The position numbers were made by a program, and so were the translations under genes. Shown here one piece after another: positions 1-8,335 of a stretch of 64,000 nucleotides of DNA (within the stretch, counting starts at the first letter, position 1; each line of letters begins with the position of its first letter). Origin of the DNA: CBDBDZ01 sp965204215 (GTDB lineage: Bacteria > Pseudomonadota > Gammaproteobacteria > Pseudomonadales > GM7GCV1); assembly GCA_965204215.1 (NCBI GenBank), contig CBDBDZ010000014.1, positions 930,001-994,000 of the forward strand. The letters run 5' to 3'. The notes beneath the pieces are model-generated. The model had not been told where the DNA came from. It saw only the letters and a list, made by a program, of their open reading frames with translations, and did no database searches.

Positions 1-2497
1 GGTCAATATAGGTGTTGCGTAAATTCACTGCTTGCTCTATCCACGGAATATTTTGCATCAATTTTTCATCTTCTGTAATGGTTAATACCACTTCAATATC
101 TTTTTGTAATTGGTTACGCAATTCATTACCGACAAACTGTTGTTCTTTAGCAACCAGGATTTCATCATAAAAGGATGAAAGCTCTGCATTGGTTTTGGCG
201 TATACCATTTGTAACATGCTCATGCGTGTTGTGAAAAAAGGCCAGTTGAGGCACATCTCACGCAAGTTGGTTTTTTCACTTTGATAGATATTGTGCAATG
301 CGGCTCCCGCCCCATACCATGCAGGTAACAGCAGCCTGTTTTGAGACCAGGAGAATATCCAGGGGATGGCTCTTAAGGTTTCAATGCCACCTTGTTTATG
401 GCGTTTGGCTGGACGCGAACCCAGTGGCAATTTGGAGAGTTCTTTGATAGGGGTGGCATCGTTAAAGTACTTGATAAAATGTTCAGTATCGGATACTCGA
501 GTTCTATAGCTTTGTGCAGAAATGTCGGACAGTTGATTCATCACTTCACGCCATTCTGGCTTTACCAGTGGTGGTGGCTGTAATTGAGATTTTAAAATGG
601 CATTGGTGTAGAGATTAAAGCTATTAACTGCTGTGACACACAGGCCAAATTTATTGCGTATCATTTCGCCTTGTTCAGTCACGCGCAAACCGTTATCTAA
701 TGAACCTGGGGGTTGTGATAGTAATGCAGCATGAGCAGGTGCTCCACCACGACCAATAGTACCCCCTCTTCCATGAAATAAAGTGAGTTTAATATTGTAA
801 TCTTTACAGAGCGTCAGCAAAGCTTCCTGTGTTCTGTACTGTGCCCACGAAGCAGCAATTACTCCGGCATCTTTGGCTGAATCGGAATAGCCAATCATAA
901 CCATTTGTTGTGGGGTTTCAGTCATATTGAGATAGTTGCGATAAGTGTCATTATCAAATAACAATTGCATACTCTGCTGGGCGTTATTTAAATCATCCAG
1001 TGTTTCAAATAGTGGTACAATGGGCAAATATTCATTGCAGCCGCTCTGTTTTAATAGTAATTGAACTGCCAGAATATCCGATGGTCTTTTTGCCATGGAA
1101 ATGATGTAGCAGGAAATGGCTTGCAAATCGCTTTGTGCAATAAGCTTAAAACAGTTTAAAGTTTCCATCACTTCATTGTCAGGGCTCCATTGTTGGTGAT
1201 TGGCGGGAAAGAGAGGGCGTTTACTTTCGAGTTCCTGAGTCAAAAAAGTGATTCGTTGTTCTTCATTCCAGGTATCATAATCACCTAGCTCTAAATAATG
1301 GGTAATTGCAGATAGAACTTTGGTATGACGTTGACTGTCCTGACGAATGTCCAGTGGTAATAAATGGATACCAAAGCTGTTTAACCGATGTAAACAGCGT
1401 TTTAAATTGCCGCTAGCAATTGCTCCCATATTGCACTCCATTAATGATTGGTAGCAAAGTTGTAATGGATCGCGTAATTGTTCGCAATGGGTAAGCACTG
1501 CTAAATCGGTAACGAGTTCATCGTTGTTGATGGCTTTTTCACAATATAATTGAGTATTAATCAAAATTTGGCGTGTGTGCTTTAATATAGCTCGATAGGG
1601 CTCATCATTGCCGGCAATGCCTAATTGCCTTAGTTTGTTTTGCAAGTCGTAATTACAGCGATGCATTGAAAGCTCGCTGACTAATTGATTGATATCGTTT
1701 AAAAACAAATCAGCAGCTTTCCAGCGGCTGAGTAACATCACTTCTTTTGTAACTTTAGCGGTTACAAAAGGATTGCCATCACGGTCACCTCCCATCCAGG
1801 ATACAAATCGAATCGGGTTAAATTTTTGCGGTAAATCCAGATTGAATTGTGATTGAATAACGGCTTCCAAATGCTCTATAAATTCAGGAATCGCCTCCCA
1901 CAATGAATGCTCAATAACTGCAAATCCCCACTTTGCTTCGTCTACAGGCGTTGGCTTTTTGGTGCGTATCTCATTGGTGTGCCACCACTCCACGATAATA
2001 CGGCGAATTGTAGATAAGTTTTCTTCAAACTGAGGCAGTAGTTGATAGAGTTTATTTTGCTTATCGATTAATGTCCGCCTGGTAATTTCTGTTGGGTGAG
2101 CGGTTAAAACTAATTCAATATCCAATTGTAGCAATACGCTAGTGATTTGTTCATCAGCAATACCTTGAGAGCGAAGTTGTTGAATTTGTTGTTCAATGTC
2201 AGATAGTGATGCATCAAGTTGATTACTGGATGTATCGTTGCTAAAGTATTGCTCTACAATATTGGATAAATTTAAAAATAAGCTAAAAGCTCTTGCCACT
2301 TTTTCCATCTCTATGGCTGATAACGATTGAATTTGTGTGATTAAAGAGCTGCGCTGTGCCAACGATTGATTTTGGGTGTTTTTAGCTAAAGTGCGAATGG
2401 ACTCAATCTTGTCTAAAAGTGCTTGCCCTTCGGCTTCAGCTATGGTTTCTCCAAGAATTCTTCCCATCGAATCAACATAGTGGTGCAAAAGGTTCAT
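1..2497 (-). CDS. ppc: Phosphoenolpyruvate carboxylase, C-terminus cut by window edge
   Basis: This enzyme carboxylates phosphoenolpyruvate to oxaloacetate, the cytoplasmic anaplerotic step feeding the TCA cycle. Reading the minus strand from the ATG at 2497 gives an open frame of 832 codons that runs off the left edge. The two family signatures are visible: VLTAHPTEITRRT in the N-terminal third, and the catalytic glycine-rich stretch FHGRGGTIGRGGAPAH. SWMGGDRDGNPFV and MIGYSDSAKDAG are also present. Family members are about 870-880 residues, so roughly 45 C-terminal residues are missing because of the window boundary, not a break in the gene. It is the last gene of the minus-strand group that includes glpK and the epd remnant. 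Confidence 0.97.
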   Translation of the reverse strand, partial: MNLLHHYVDSMGRILGETIAEAEGQALLDKIESIRTLAKNTQNQSLAQRSSLITQIQSLSAIEMEKVARAFSLFLNLSNIVEQYFSNDTSSNQLDASLSDIEQQIQQLRSQGIADEQITSVLLQLDIELVLTAHPTEITRRTLIDKQNKLYQLLPQFEENLSTIRRIIVEWWHTNEIRTKKPTPVDEAKWGFAVIEHSLWEAIPEFIEHLEAVIQSQFNLDLPQKFNPIRFVSWMGGDRDGNPFVTAKVTKEVMLLSRWKAADLFLNDINQLVSELSMHRCNYDLQNKLRQLGIAGNDEPYRAILKHTRQILINTQLYCEKAINNDELVTDLAVLTHCEQLRDPLQLCYQSLMECNMGAIASGNLKRCLHRLNSFGIHLLPLDIRQDSQRHTKVLSAITHYLELGDYDTWNEEQRITFLTQELESKRPLFPANHQQWSPDNEVMETLNCFKLIAQSDLQAISCYIISMAKRPSDILAVQLLLKQSGCNEYLPIVPLFETLDDLNNAQQSMQLLFDNDTYRNYLNMTETPQQMVMIGYSDSAKDAGVIAASWAQYRTQEALLTLCKDYNIKLTLFHGRGGTIGRGGAPAHAALLSQPPGSLDNGLRVTEQGEMIRNKFGLCVTAVNSFNLYTNAILKSQLQPPPLVKPEWREVMNQLSDISAQSYRTRVSDTEHFIKYFNDATPIKELSKLPLGSRPAKRHKQGGIETLRAIPWIFSWSQNRLLLPAWYGAGAALHNIYQSEKTNLREMCLNWPFFTTRMSMLQMVYAKTNAELSSFYDEILVAKEQQFVGNELRNQLQKDIEVVLTITEDEKLMQNIPWIEQAVNLRNTYID

Positions 2498-2531
2498 AGT
2501 CGTTTTTTAATGTGGATATTAGCGTAGGGTC

Positions 2532-2770
2532 TTAGCAATATTGAGTCAGGTGATTAGAAGTGTCTAACATTCTATTCGAAAAGCCCCATTCATTGTCGTA
2601 CCAGGCAAGAATTTTGACATGGTTGTCGATAACCATAGTCTGGTTGACATCTGCAATACTTGATGCCGAGTTATGGTTAAAGTCGATGCTAACCAATGGT
2701 TGTTCATTAATAACAAAAACTGATTGCAGTTTAGAGGTATTGGTGGCGGCTATCATAGTTATACTGTATG
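2532..2770 (-). pseudogene. epd: Erythrose-4-phosphate dehydrogenase (Epd/GAPDH family) C-terminal remnant
   Basis: The minus strand encodes about 60 residues that match only the very C-terminus of the GAPDH/Epd family. The recognisable parts are PLVSIDFNHNSASSI and WYDNEWGFSNRMLDT; the DFNH and DNEWGF-NRMLDT forms resemble Epd more than classical GapA. The NAD-binding domain and the catalytic Cys region are absent. Immediately upstream lies the glpK stop codon at 2771-2773, so nothing more of the gene can remain. There is an in-frame ATG at 2756, but a product this short could not be an enzyme. Position and truncation suggest that an intact epd next to ppc was replaced when the glpK-gal segment arrived or rearranged. 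The family assignment is firm; the history is inference. Confidence 0.8.
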
Positions 2771-4249
2771 TCAGCTCAGTACGGAATGAATCGCTTTTTG
2801 CCAGCCATTGAGCAACTGTTGGCGGACATCATCATCTAAACTGGAGGTAAAAGTTTGGTCAAGTGACCACGATTGTTCAATGGCTTCGAGAGAGTTGTGT
2901 ATTCCCAGTTGTAACATGGCTAAATAAGTTACACCTAATGCAGAAGTTTCCAATATAGTGGGGCGCTGTATTTCAATATTCAAAATATCAGCCAGAAAAT
3001 TCAGCATCCAGTTATTGGTTGTCATGCCGCCATCAACTTTTAGCTGTTCAATAACAATGCCATCTGACTCAATAGATTTAAGCAAATCTGATGTTTGATA
3101 AACTACGGATTCAATGGCTGCTCTTACCAGTGATGCGCCATTAGTAGCCCTGGTTATACCCACCAATGCTCCTCTTGCATTAGCATCCCAGTAAGGTGCA
3201 CCTAACCCTGTAAAAGCAGGTACAAGGTATAGACTCTGGTTGGATGTGAGTTGCTCGCATATTTGCTCGGTTTCAGCAGCGTTTTCAATAATTTTTAGTT
3301 CGTCTCGCAGCCATTGAACAGCAGCGCCTGCCACAAAAATAGAACCTTCCAATGCATAGGTAGACTCTCCATTTAAGCGATAAGCTACTGTCGATAATAA
3401 ACGGTGCTGCGATTGCTTAATGCTTTTACCCGTATTGATTAATACAAAGCAACCCGTGCCGTAAGTGCTTTTTACCGCACCTTCACGAAAACAACACTGA
3501 CCGATGGCAGCAGCTTGTTGATCACCGGCTACAGAAACAATAGGAATCTGCTTGCCGTTGATATCAGCAGTGCCAAAATCATCAGCACAATTCAGTACTT
3601 TGGGCAGCAGTGATTTAGGCACACCAAATACCGACAAGAGTGTATCATCCCATTGTTGGTTGGCAATATCATAAAGCTGAGTACGGCTGGCATTGGTGGC
3701 ATCGGTAACGTGGTTTTTACCTTGAGTTAAGCGGTAAATTAGGAAACTGTCAATGGTACCAAAAGCGAGCTTGTTGTCATTGGCGTCTTGTTTAGCGCCT
3801 TCGACATTATCTAATATCCATTTGATTTTTGACCCGGAAAAATAGGGGTCTATTAATAAACCGGTTTTGCTTTGAATGACTTGTTCAGCTTTTGTGCCAC
3901 GAAGACTATCACAAAAATTTGCAGTGCGTCTGTCTTGCCAAACAATAGCATTATAAATGGGTTTGCCAGTTTCGCTATGCCATACCACAGTCGTTTCTCT
4001 CTGGTTAGTCAGACCGATTCCCAGCAGCCGAATATTGTGTGTATAGGCATAATCAATGACATTGCACAAGGTTTGATAAACCGTACTCCAGATGGTGTCC
4101 GGGTCGTGCTCTACCCAGCCATCGGCTGGGTAAATTTGTGGAAATTCTTGCTGAGCGCTGTAAATAATCTCACCTTTTAGCGAAAATAAAATAGTACGGG
4201 AACTGGTTGTACCTTGGTCAATGGCAATAATGGCAGCTTTATCGTTCAT
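2771..4249 (-). CDS. glpK: Glycerol kinase
   Basis: It phosphorylates glycerol to sn-glycerol-3-phosphate with ATP in the cytoplasm. The 492-residue product has the FGGY-kinase phosphate-binding start DQGTTSSRT at residues 11-19, the central STYGTGCF segment and the C-terminal GGMTTNNW adenosine-site region. Its length is normal for the family (about 495-500). It is transcribed divergently from galT, with 265 bp between them. The matching dehydrogenase (glpD type) lies inside the opposite operon, so the two divergent transcripts together complete the route from glycerol to dihydroxyacetone phosphate. No glpF facilitator is adjacent. The downstream end abuts an epd remnant, which marks a recombination border. 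Confidence 0.96.
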   Translation of the reverse strand: MNDKAAIIAIDQGTTSSRTILFSLKGEIIYSAQQEFPQIYPADGWVEHDPDTIWSTVYQTLCNVIDYAYTHNIRLLGIGLTNQRETTVVWHSETGKPIYNAIVWQDRRTANFCDSLRGTKAEQVIQSKTGLLIDPYFSGSKIKWILDNVEGAKQDANDNKLAFGTIDSFLIYRLTQGKNHVTDATNASRTQLYDIANQQWDDTLLSVFGVPKSLLPKVLNCADDFGTADINGKQIPIVSVAGDQQAAAIGQCCFREGAVKSTYGTGCFVLINTGKSIKQSQHRLLSTVAYRLNGESTYALEGSIFVAGAAVQWLRDELKIIENAAETEQICEQLTSNQSLYLVPAFTGLGAPYWDANARGALVGITRATNGASLVRAAIESVVYQTSDLLKSIESDGIVIEQLKVDGGMTTNNWMLNFLADILNIEIQRPTILETSALGVTYLAMLQLGIHNSLEAIEQSWSLDQTFTSSLDDDVRQQLLNGWQKAIHSVLS

Positions 4250-4367
4250 AATGGTATTTATATGCAGTCAAATGTTGGGCTCATCATCATATAAATGATA
4301 TGAGATCTTTGTAATAAAATTTTTTACACTCATACTGCATTATTTTCGCTGGTATTTCAATGGTGAC

Positions 4368-4398
4368 CAATAAAATACGCAGGAGCGATATTTTATTG
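4368..4398. repeat. Perfect 10-bp-stem hairpin, partly repeated before nadB
   Basis: The arms CAATAAAATA (4368-4377) and TATTTTATTG (4389-4398) are perfectly complementary around an 11-nt loop containing CAGGAGCGA. The loop plus right arm, CAGGAGCGATATTTTATT, recurs exactly at 19525-19542 in the nadK-nadB gap, where the left arm has decayed. It sits between the divergent glpK and galT starts, so it could be a regulator-binding palindrome or a small dispersed repeat; the second copy favours a repeat. Confidence 0.55.
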
Positions 4399-4409
4399 TC
4401 AGGTTAATA

Positions 4410-4439
4410 TTGATGAACAATCAGATAATCTCTTATAAT
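4410..4439 (+). promoter_or_regulatory. Candidate sigma-70 promoter for the galT operon
   Basis: TTGATG at 4410-4415 and a consensus TATAAT at 4434-4439 are separated by 18 bp. They lie about 75 bp upstream of the galT ATG, which is preceded by the Shine-Dalgarno-like TAGGGAG. The -10 element is perfect and the -35 is moderate. No recognisable LacI- or GalR-type operator was identified beyond the hairpin at 4368-4398. Confidence 0.45.
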
Positions 4440-4514
4440 TCACGTTTAATTTCATGACCCCAACTTGTACCAGATCGTAGTGACAGTATTTTATTTTAGG
4501 GAGTTTCACCTGGT

Positions 4515-5555
4515 ATGAACTCGTCAAACTACGCTGATTATTCGCATCGGCGCTATAACCCTTTGACTAATGAATGGGTTTTGGTCTCGCCGCACAGAGC
4601 AAAACGACCGTGGCAAGGTCAACAGGAGCGTATTGATATTGAAGCAAGTCCGGCTTATGATAAAAACTGTTATTTATGCAAAGGTAACAAACGTATCAAT
4701 GGAGAGCAAAACCCTGATTATTTAAAGACATTTGTTTTTACTAATGACTTTGCAGCCTTGAACCAGTCAACACCCGTATTTGAGGGAAATGATCCACTAT
4801 TCCAAGTACAGTCTGAACAGGGAACAAGTCGTGTAATATGTTTTTCACCTGATCACAGCCGTTCATTACCCAAACTTTCAGTACAGCAAATTACTGAGGT
4901 GATTAATGCCTGGCAACAGCAATGTGAAGAACTTGCACAAGACTATCAATGGATTCAAATATTTGAAAATAAAGGTGCGACAATGGGCTGTTCCAATCCA
5001 CACCCTCATGGACAAATTTGGGCGCAACATAGCTTGCCAACTTTGGTTGCCAAAAAGCAAGCTAATCTATCAAATTATTTTGGGCAGCATCGTACCAACT
5101 TACTTTTGGATTATGCTGAAAAAGAAATTGCCAATGAAACCAGAATTGTTGCTAAAAATGCTCATTGGTTAGTTTGTGTGCCTTTTTGGGCGGTTTGGCC
5201 ATTTGAAACCTTGCTGTTACCCAGATTTCAGGTATCGCGTATGACAGCACTCAACAATGATGCCAAGAGCCAACTTGCAGAGATACTCAAAATATTAACA
5301 ACAAAGTACGATAATTTATTCAATTGTTCTTTTCCCTATTCGATGGGTTGGCATGGTGCGCCTTACGACGATGCAGAACACCCAGAGTGGCTGCTGCACG
5401 CTCATTTTTTCCCGCCGTTATTGCGCTCTGCTTCAATTAAAAAATTTATGGTAGGTTACGAAATGTTAGCAGAACCACAACGAGATATTACACCAGAGCA
5501 GGCAGCGCACCAATTATCATTACTTTCTGACATTCACTATACCAATCAACAATAA
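4515..5555 (+). CDS. galT: Galactose-1-phosphate uridylyltransferase
   Basis: It exchanges galactose-1-phosphate with UDP-glucose to give UDP-galactose and glucose-1-phosphate (Leloir pathway). The 346-residue HIT-superfamily protein shows the Zn-site pair C52-x2-C55 near the N-terminus. The catalytic HPH motif is at residues 163-165 within NPHPHGQIW; His165 is the expected uridylylated residue. Length is typical for the family. It is the first gene of the galT-galK-glpD-GH42-symporter run, and its stop codon is immediately followed by the galK ATG. No galE epimerase or galM is present in the window, so UDP-galactose recycling must be encoded elsewhere. Confidence 0.97.
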   Translation: MNSSNYADYSHRRYNPLTNEWVLVSPHRAKRPWQGQQERIDIEASPAYDKNCYLCKGNKRINGEQNPDYLKTFVFTNDFAALNQSTPVFEGNDPLFQVQSEQGTSRVICFSPDHSRSLPKLSVQQITEVINAWQQQCEELAQDYQWIQIFENKGATMGCSNPHPHGQIWAQHSLPTLVAKKQANLSNYFGQHRTNLLLDYAEKEIANETRIVAKNAHWLVCVPFWAVWPFETLLLPRFQVSRMTALNNDAKSQLAEILKILTTKYDNLFNCSFPYSMGWHGAPYDDAEHPEWLLHAHFFPPLLRSASIKKFMVGYEMLAEPQRDITPEQAAHQLSLLSDIHYTNQQ

Positions 5556-6713
5556 ATGCAATTGATTGATACCTTAAAGCAAGGCTTTTACGATAAATTC
5601 CTGCATGCCCCTGAATTTATCATAAAAGCACCAGGTCGGGTTAACCTGATTGGAGAGCATACCGACTATAACGATGGTCATGTGCTGCCCTGTGCAATTG
5701 AATATGCTGTATGGGTTGCTGTTTCCAGTAGAAATGATGATTTAGTGAATGTAATTGCTTTAGATTATGAATGCGAACACGATGTTTTTTCGATAAGCGT
5801 AAATATTGAACATAGTAACAAAGGTATCTGGCAAAATTATGTACGTGGTGTTATACAAGAGTTGGTTATTAGAGGTTTTTCGATGACAGGTTGTAATGTG
5901 GCGATTAAAGGAAATATTCCACAAGGCACTGGTCTAAGTTCTTCAGCAGCAATAGAAGTGGGCGTTGTTTATGCGCTATCGCATTTGTTTGGGTTAAATA
6001 TTCCCAAAAAAAATATTGCCGAAATAAGTCAGGCGGCTGAAAACAATTTTGTAGGTTGCGCTTGTGGTATTATGGATCAACTCGCGTCGGTTTGTGGCGT
6101 AGAGAACAAAGCACTGGCAATAGATTGCAGAACGCTGGATATTACCGAAGTGTCAATTCCTGAAGGCATAACCATTATGATGATTGACTCCAATGTAAAA
6201 CGCGGGTTGGTTGATAGCGAATATAATACCAGGCGGTTACAGTGTGAAGCTGCTGCGAATTATTTTAATGTATCACATTTGAGAGATGTGCTACCGCAGA
6301 TATTCGAGGCAAATAAAGCAAAATTAAACCCGATAATTGCAAAACGTGCTGAACATGTGATTTATGAAAATCGACGCACTTTGGATGCTGTGATAGCTCT
6401 GGGTAATGTCGATATGATAACAATGAGTCAATTGATGACAGAAAGCCATGAGTCGATGAAATCATTGTTTGAAATTACAACACCAGAAATTGACTATTTA
6501 GTTGACTTAATAGCAGATAAGTTAAATGGCAATGGTGGTGCAAGAATGACAGGTGGCGGTTTTGGCGGCTGTGTGGTGGCACTAGTACCAAATAACAAGG
6601 TAGAATTAGTTCAATCGACAATAAAAGATAATTATCAAGACAAGACAGGCTTGAAAGCCGTTATATACACCAGCCGACCTGTAGATGGCGCTAAAGCTAT
6701 ACATTTATACTAA
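5556..6713 (+). CDS. galK: Galactokinase
   Basis: It phosphorylates alpha-D-galactose at C1 using ATP. The 385-residue GHMP kinase has the galactokinase signature APGRVNLIGEHTDYNDG around residues 25-41. The phosphate-binding loop IPQGTGLSSSAA lies at 121-132, and the C-terminal GGARMTGGGFGGC motif is present. The ATG directly abuts the galT stop, indicating translational coupling and a single transcript. All diagnostic motifs are intact, so the enzyme is expected to be active. Confidence 0.97.
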   Translation: MQLIDTLKQGFYDKFLHAPEFIIKAPGRVNLIGEHTDYNDGHVLPCAIEYAVWVAVSSRNDDLVNVIALDYECEHDVFSISVNIEHSNKGIWQNYVRGVIQELVIRGFSMTGCNVAIKGNIPQGTGLSSSAAIEVGVVYALSHLFGLNIPKKNIAEISQAAENNFVGCACGIMDQLASVCGVENKALAIDCRTLDITEVSIPEGITIMMIDSNVKRGLVDSEYNTRRLQCEAAANYFNVSHLRDVLPQIFEANKAKLNPIIAKRAEHVIYENRRTLDAVIALGNVDMITMSQLMTESHESMKSLFEITTPEIDYLVDLIADKLNGNGGARMTGGGFGGCVVALVPNNKVELVQSTIKDNYQDKTGLKAVIYTSRPVDGAKAIHLY

Positions 6714-6730
6714 GACCAATTAAGTAAGAT

Positions 6731-8335
6731 ATGCAACTCCGCCAAAGTCATTTAAAGCAATTGCAATCGGATCAAGTATTTGATGTTCTGATTGTGGGTG
6801 CGGGTATTAACGGTGCTGTATCGGCAGCGGCATTGGCTGCGAAAGGCGTGAAAGTTGCACTTATTGACAAAGGTGATTTTGCAGGGCAGACCAGTTCCAA
6901 TTCATCAAATTTGGCGTGGGGTGGTATTAAATATTTGGAGAGTTTTGAATATTTACTGGTTAATAAACTCTGTTCCAGCCGTAATCACTTGATGCGAAGT
7001 TACCCTTCAACCGTTAAAGAAATTCGGTTTTTGACTACAGTGGCAAAAAGTTTTCGCTTTCCAGCCTTTATCCTGTACTTAGGAACATTGCTATATTGGG
7101 TAATGGGGCGCTTTTTTACTGTTGCGCCTAAATTGATGAGCGCAAAACAACTCAAAGTGCGTGAATCAATTATTAATACTGAACAGGCTAGAGCTGGGGT
7201 AGAGTATTCTGATGCCTATTTCTATGACAACGACGCACGTTTTGTATTTAATTTTGTGCGCTCAAGTATGGATCACGGTTGCATAGCTGCTAACTATGTA
7301 GAGTCTATTACTTCCCGAAAGCAAAAAGAACAATGGCAGGTTACTGTTCGCGATTTAGAAACCAACACCGATTTTAATATTAATTCCAAAGTTATGATTA
7401 ATGCTGGTGGGCCTTGGTTAGATGCACATAATCAAATAAGCAATCAGTTGACTCACTATCGGCATACCTTTTCCAAAGGCATTCATCTCATTGTGAATAA
7501 ACTCACCGACGTCAATCGAATATTAACCTTTTTTGCCAGTGATGGCAGAATGTTTTTTGCCATACCTATGGGAAATAAAACTTGCATAGGTACGACCGAT
7601 ATTCATGTTAATACTCCTGATGTTTCTGTAAATGATGAAGACAGGCAGTTTATTTTGGATAATATCAACCAGTTGCTTGTCTTGAAAAAACCTTTGGCAA
7701 CTGAGGATATCATTTCTGAGCGCTGCGGTGTGCGTCCTCTTGCGGTGACAGGTGACGAAACTTCAACCGACTGGACAAAACTCTCACGAAAACATGTTAT
7801 TGAATGCAATCAACAAGACCAGCATTTGAGTATATTTGGTGGAAAATTGACCGACTGCATCAATGTTGGTGAAGAAGTAGTAGAGCATATTTCAGCAATG
7901 GGCATTGAAGTGCCATACCCAAACTATGTTTGGTATGGTGAAGATGCAGACAGTGTGAAACAAAAATTTTACCACCAGGCACAACTTATGTTATTGGATG
8001 AATATACTGTTGACGGTTCATCTGAGTTATTGTCGCAACGCCTATGGCGACGTTATGGGGGAAATGCATTAAAAATATTAGAAAATATCAGGCAAGATGA
8101 AAGTCAGGCTCAACGTCTTATGAGTGAAGCCGAATACTTACGTTGTGAAGTTGAATATACTGCCAAACATGAAATGATTACCCGGCTTGATGATTTTTTG
8201 CGAAGGCGTTCAAAAATTTCACAAGTGGTTTCGAAACAATCCATACAAGAATCAACAGGAGTTAAAGCAGCTTGCGAGCTTTTCTTTGGTGCAAGTGCAA
8301 AGGCAAAATACCAGCAGTGGTTGGACAGCTTATGA
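6731..8335 (+). CDS. glpD: FAD-dependent glycerol-3-phosphate dehydrogenase (GlpD type)
   Basis: The 534-residue flavoprotein has the dinucleotide fold at the N-terminus (VGAGINGA, glycines 23, 25 and 28). A DKGDFAGQTSSNSSNLAWGG segment typical of the GlpD/DAO family follows. The family reaction is oxidation of sn-glycerol-3-phosphate to dihydroxyacetone phosphate, passing electrons to quinone at the inner membrane. It lies 17 bp after galK and overlaps the GH42 gene by four bases (ATGA), so it belongs to the galactose operon. That position is unusual for glpD but makes sense if the imported substrate contains glycerol. The exact substrate is inferred from the family and from divergent glpK. 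Confidence 0.88.
   Translation: MQLRQSHLKQLQSDQVFDVLIVGAGINGAVSAAALAAKGVKVALIDKGDFAGQTSSNSSNLAWGGIKYLESFEYLLVNKLCSSRNHLMRSYPSTVKEIRFLTTVAKSFRFPAFILYLGTLLYWVMGRFFTVAPKLMSAKQLKVRESIINTEQARAGVEYSDAYFYDNDARFVFNFVRSSMDHGCIAANYVESITSRKQKEQWQVTVRDLETNTDFNINSKVMINAGGPWLDAHNQISNQLTHYRHTFSKGIHLIVNKLTDVNRILTFFASDGRMFFAIPMGNKTCIGTTDIHVNTPDVSVNDEDRQFILDNINQLLVLKKPLATEDIISERCGVRPLAVTGDETSTDWTKLSRKHVIECNQQDQHLSIFGGKLTDCINVGEEVVEHISAMGIEVPYPNYVWYGEDADSVKQKFYHQAQLMLLDEYTVDGSSELLSQRLWRRYGGNALKILENIRQDESQAQRLMSEAEYLRCEVEYTAKHEMITRLDDFLRRRSKISQVVSKQSIQESTGVKAACELFFGASAKAKYQQWLDSL

Noticed and set aside
3872..4180. 102-codon frame on the plus strand within glpK
   Set aside because: It is fully antisense to glycerol kinase and lacks a ribosome-binding site or a family match.
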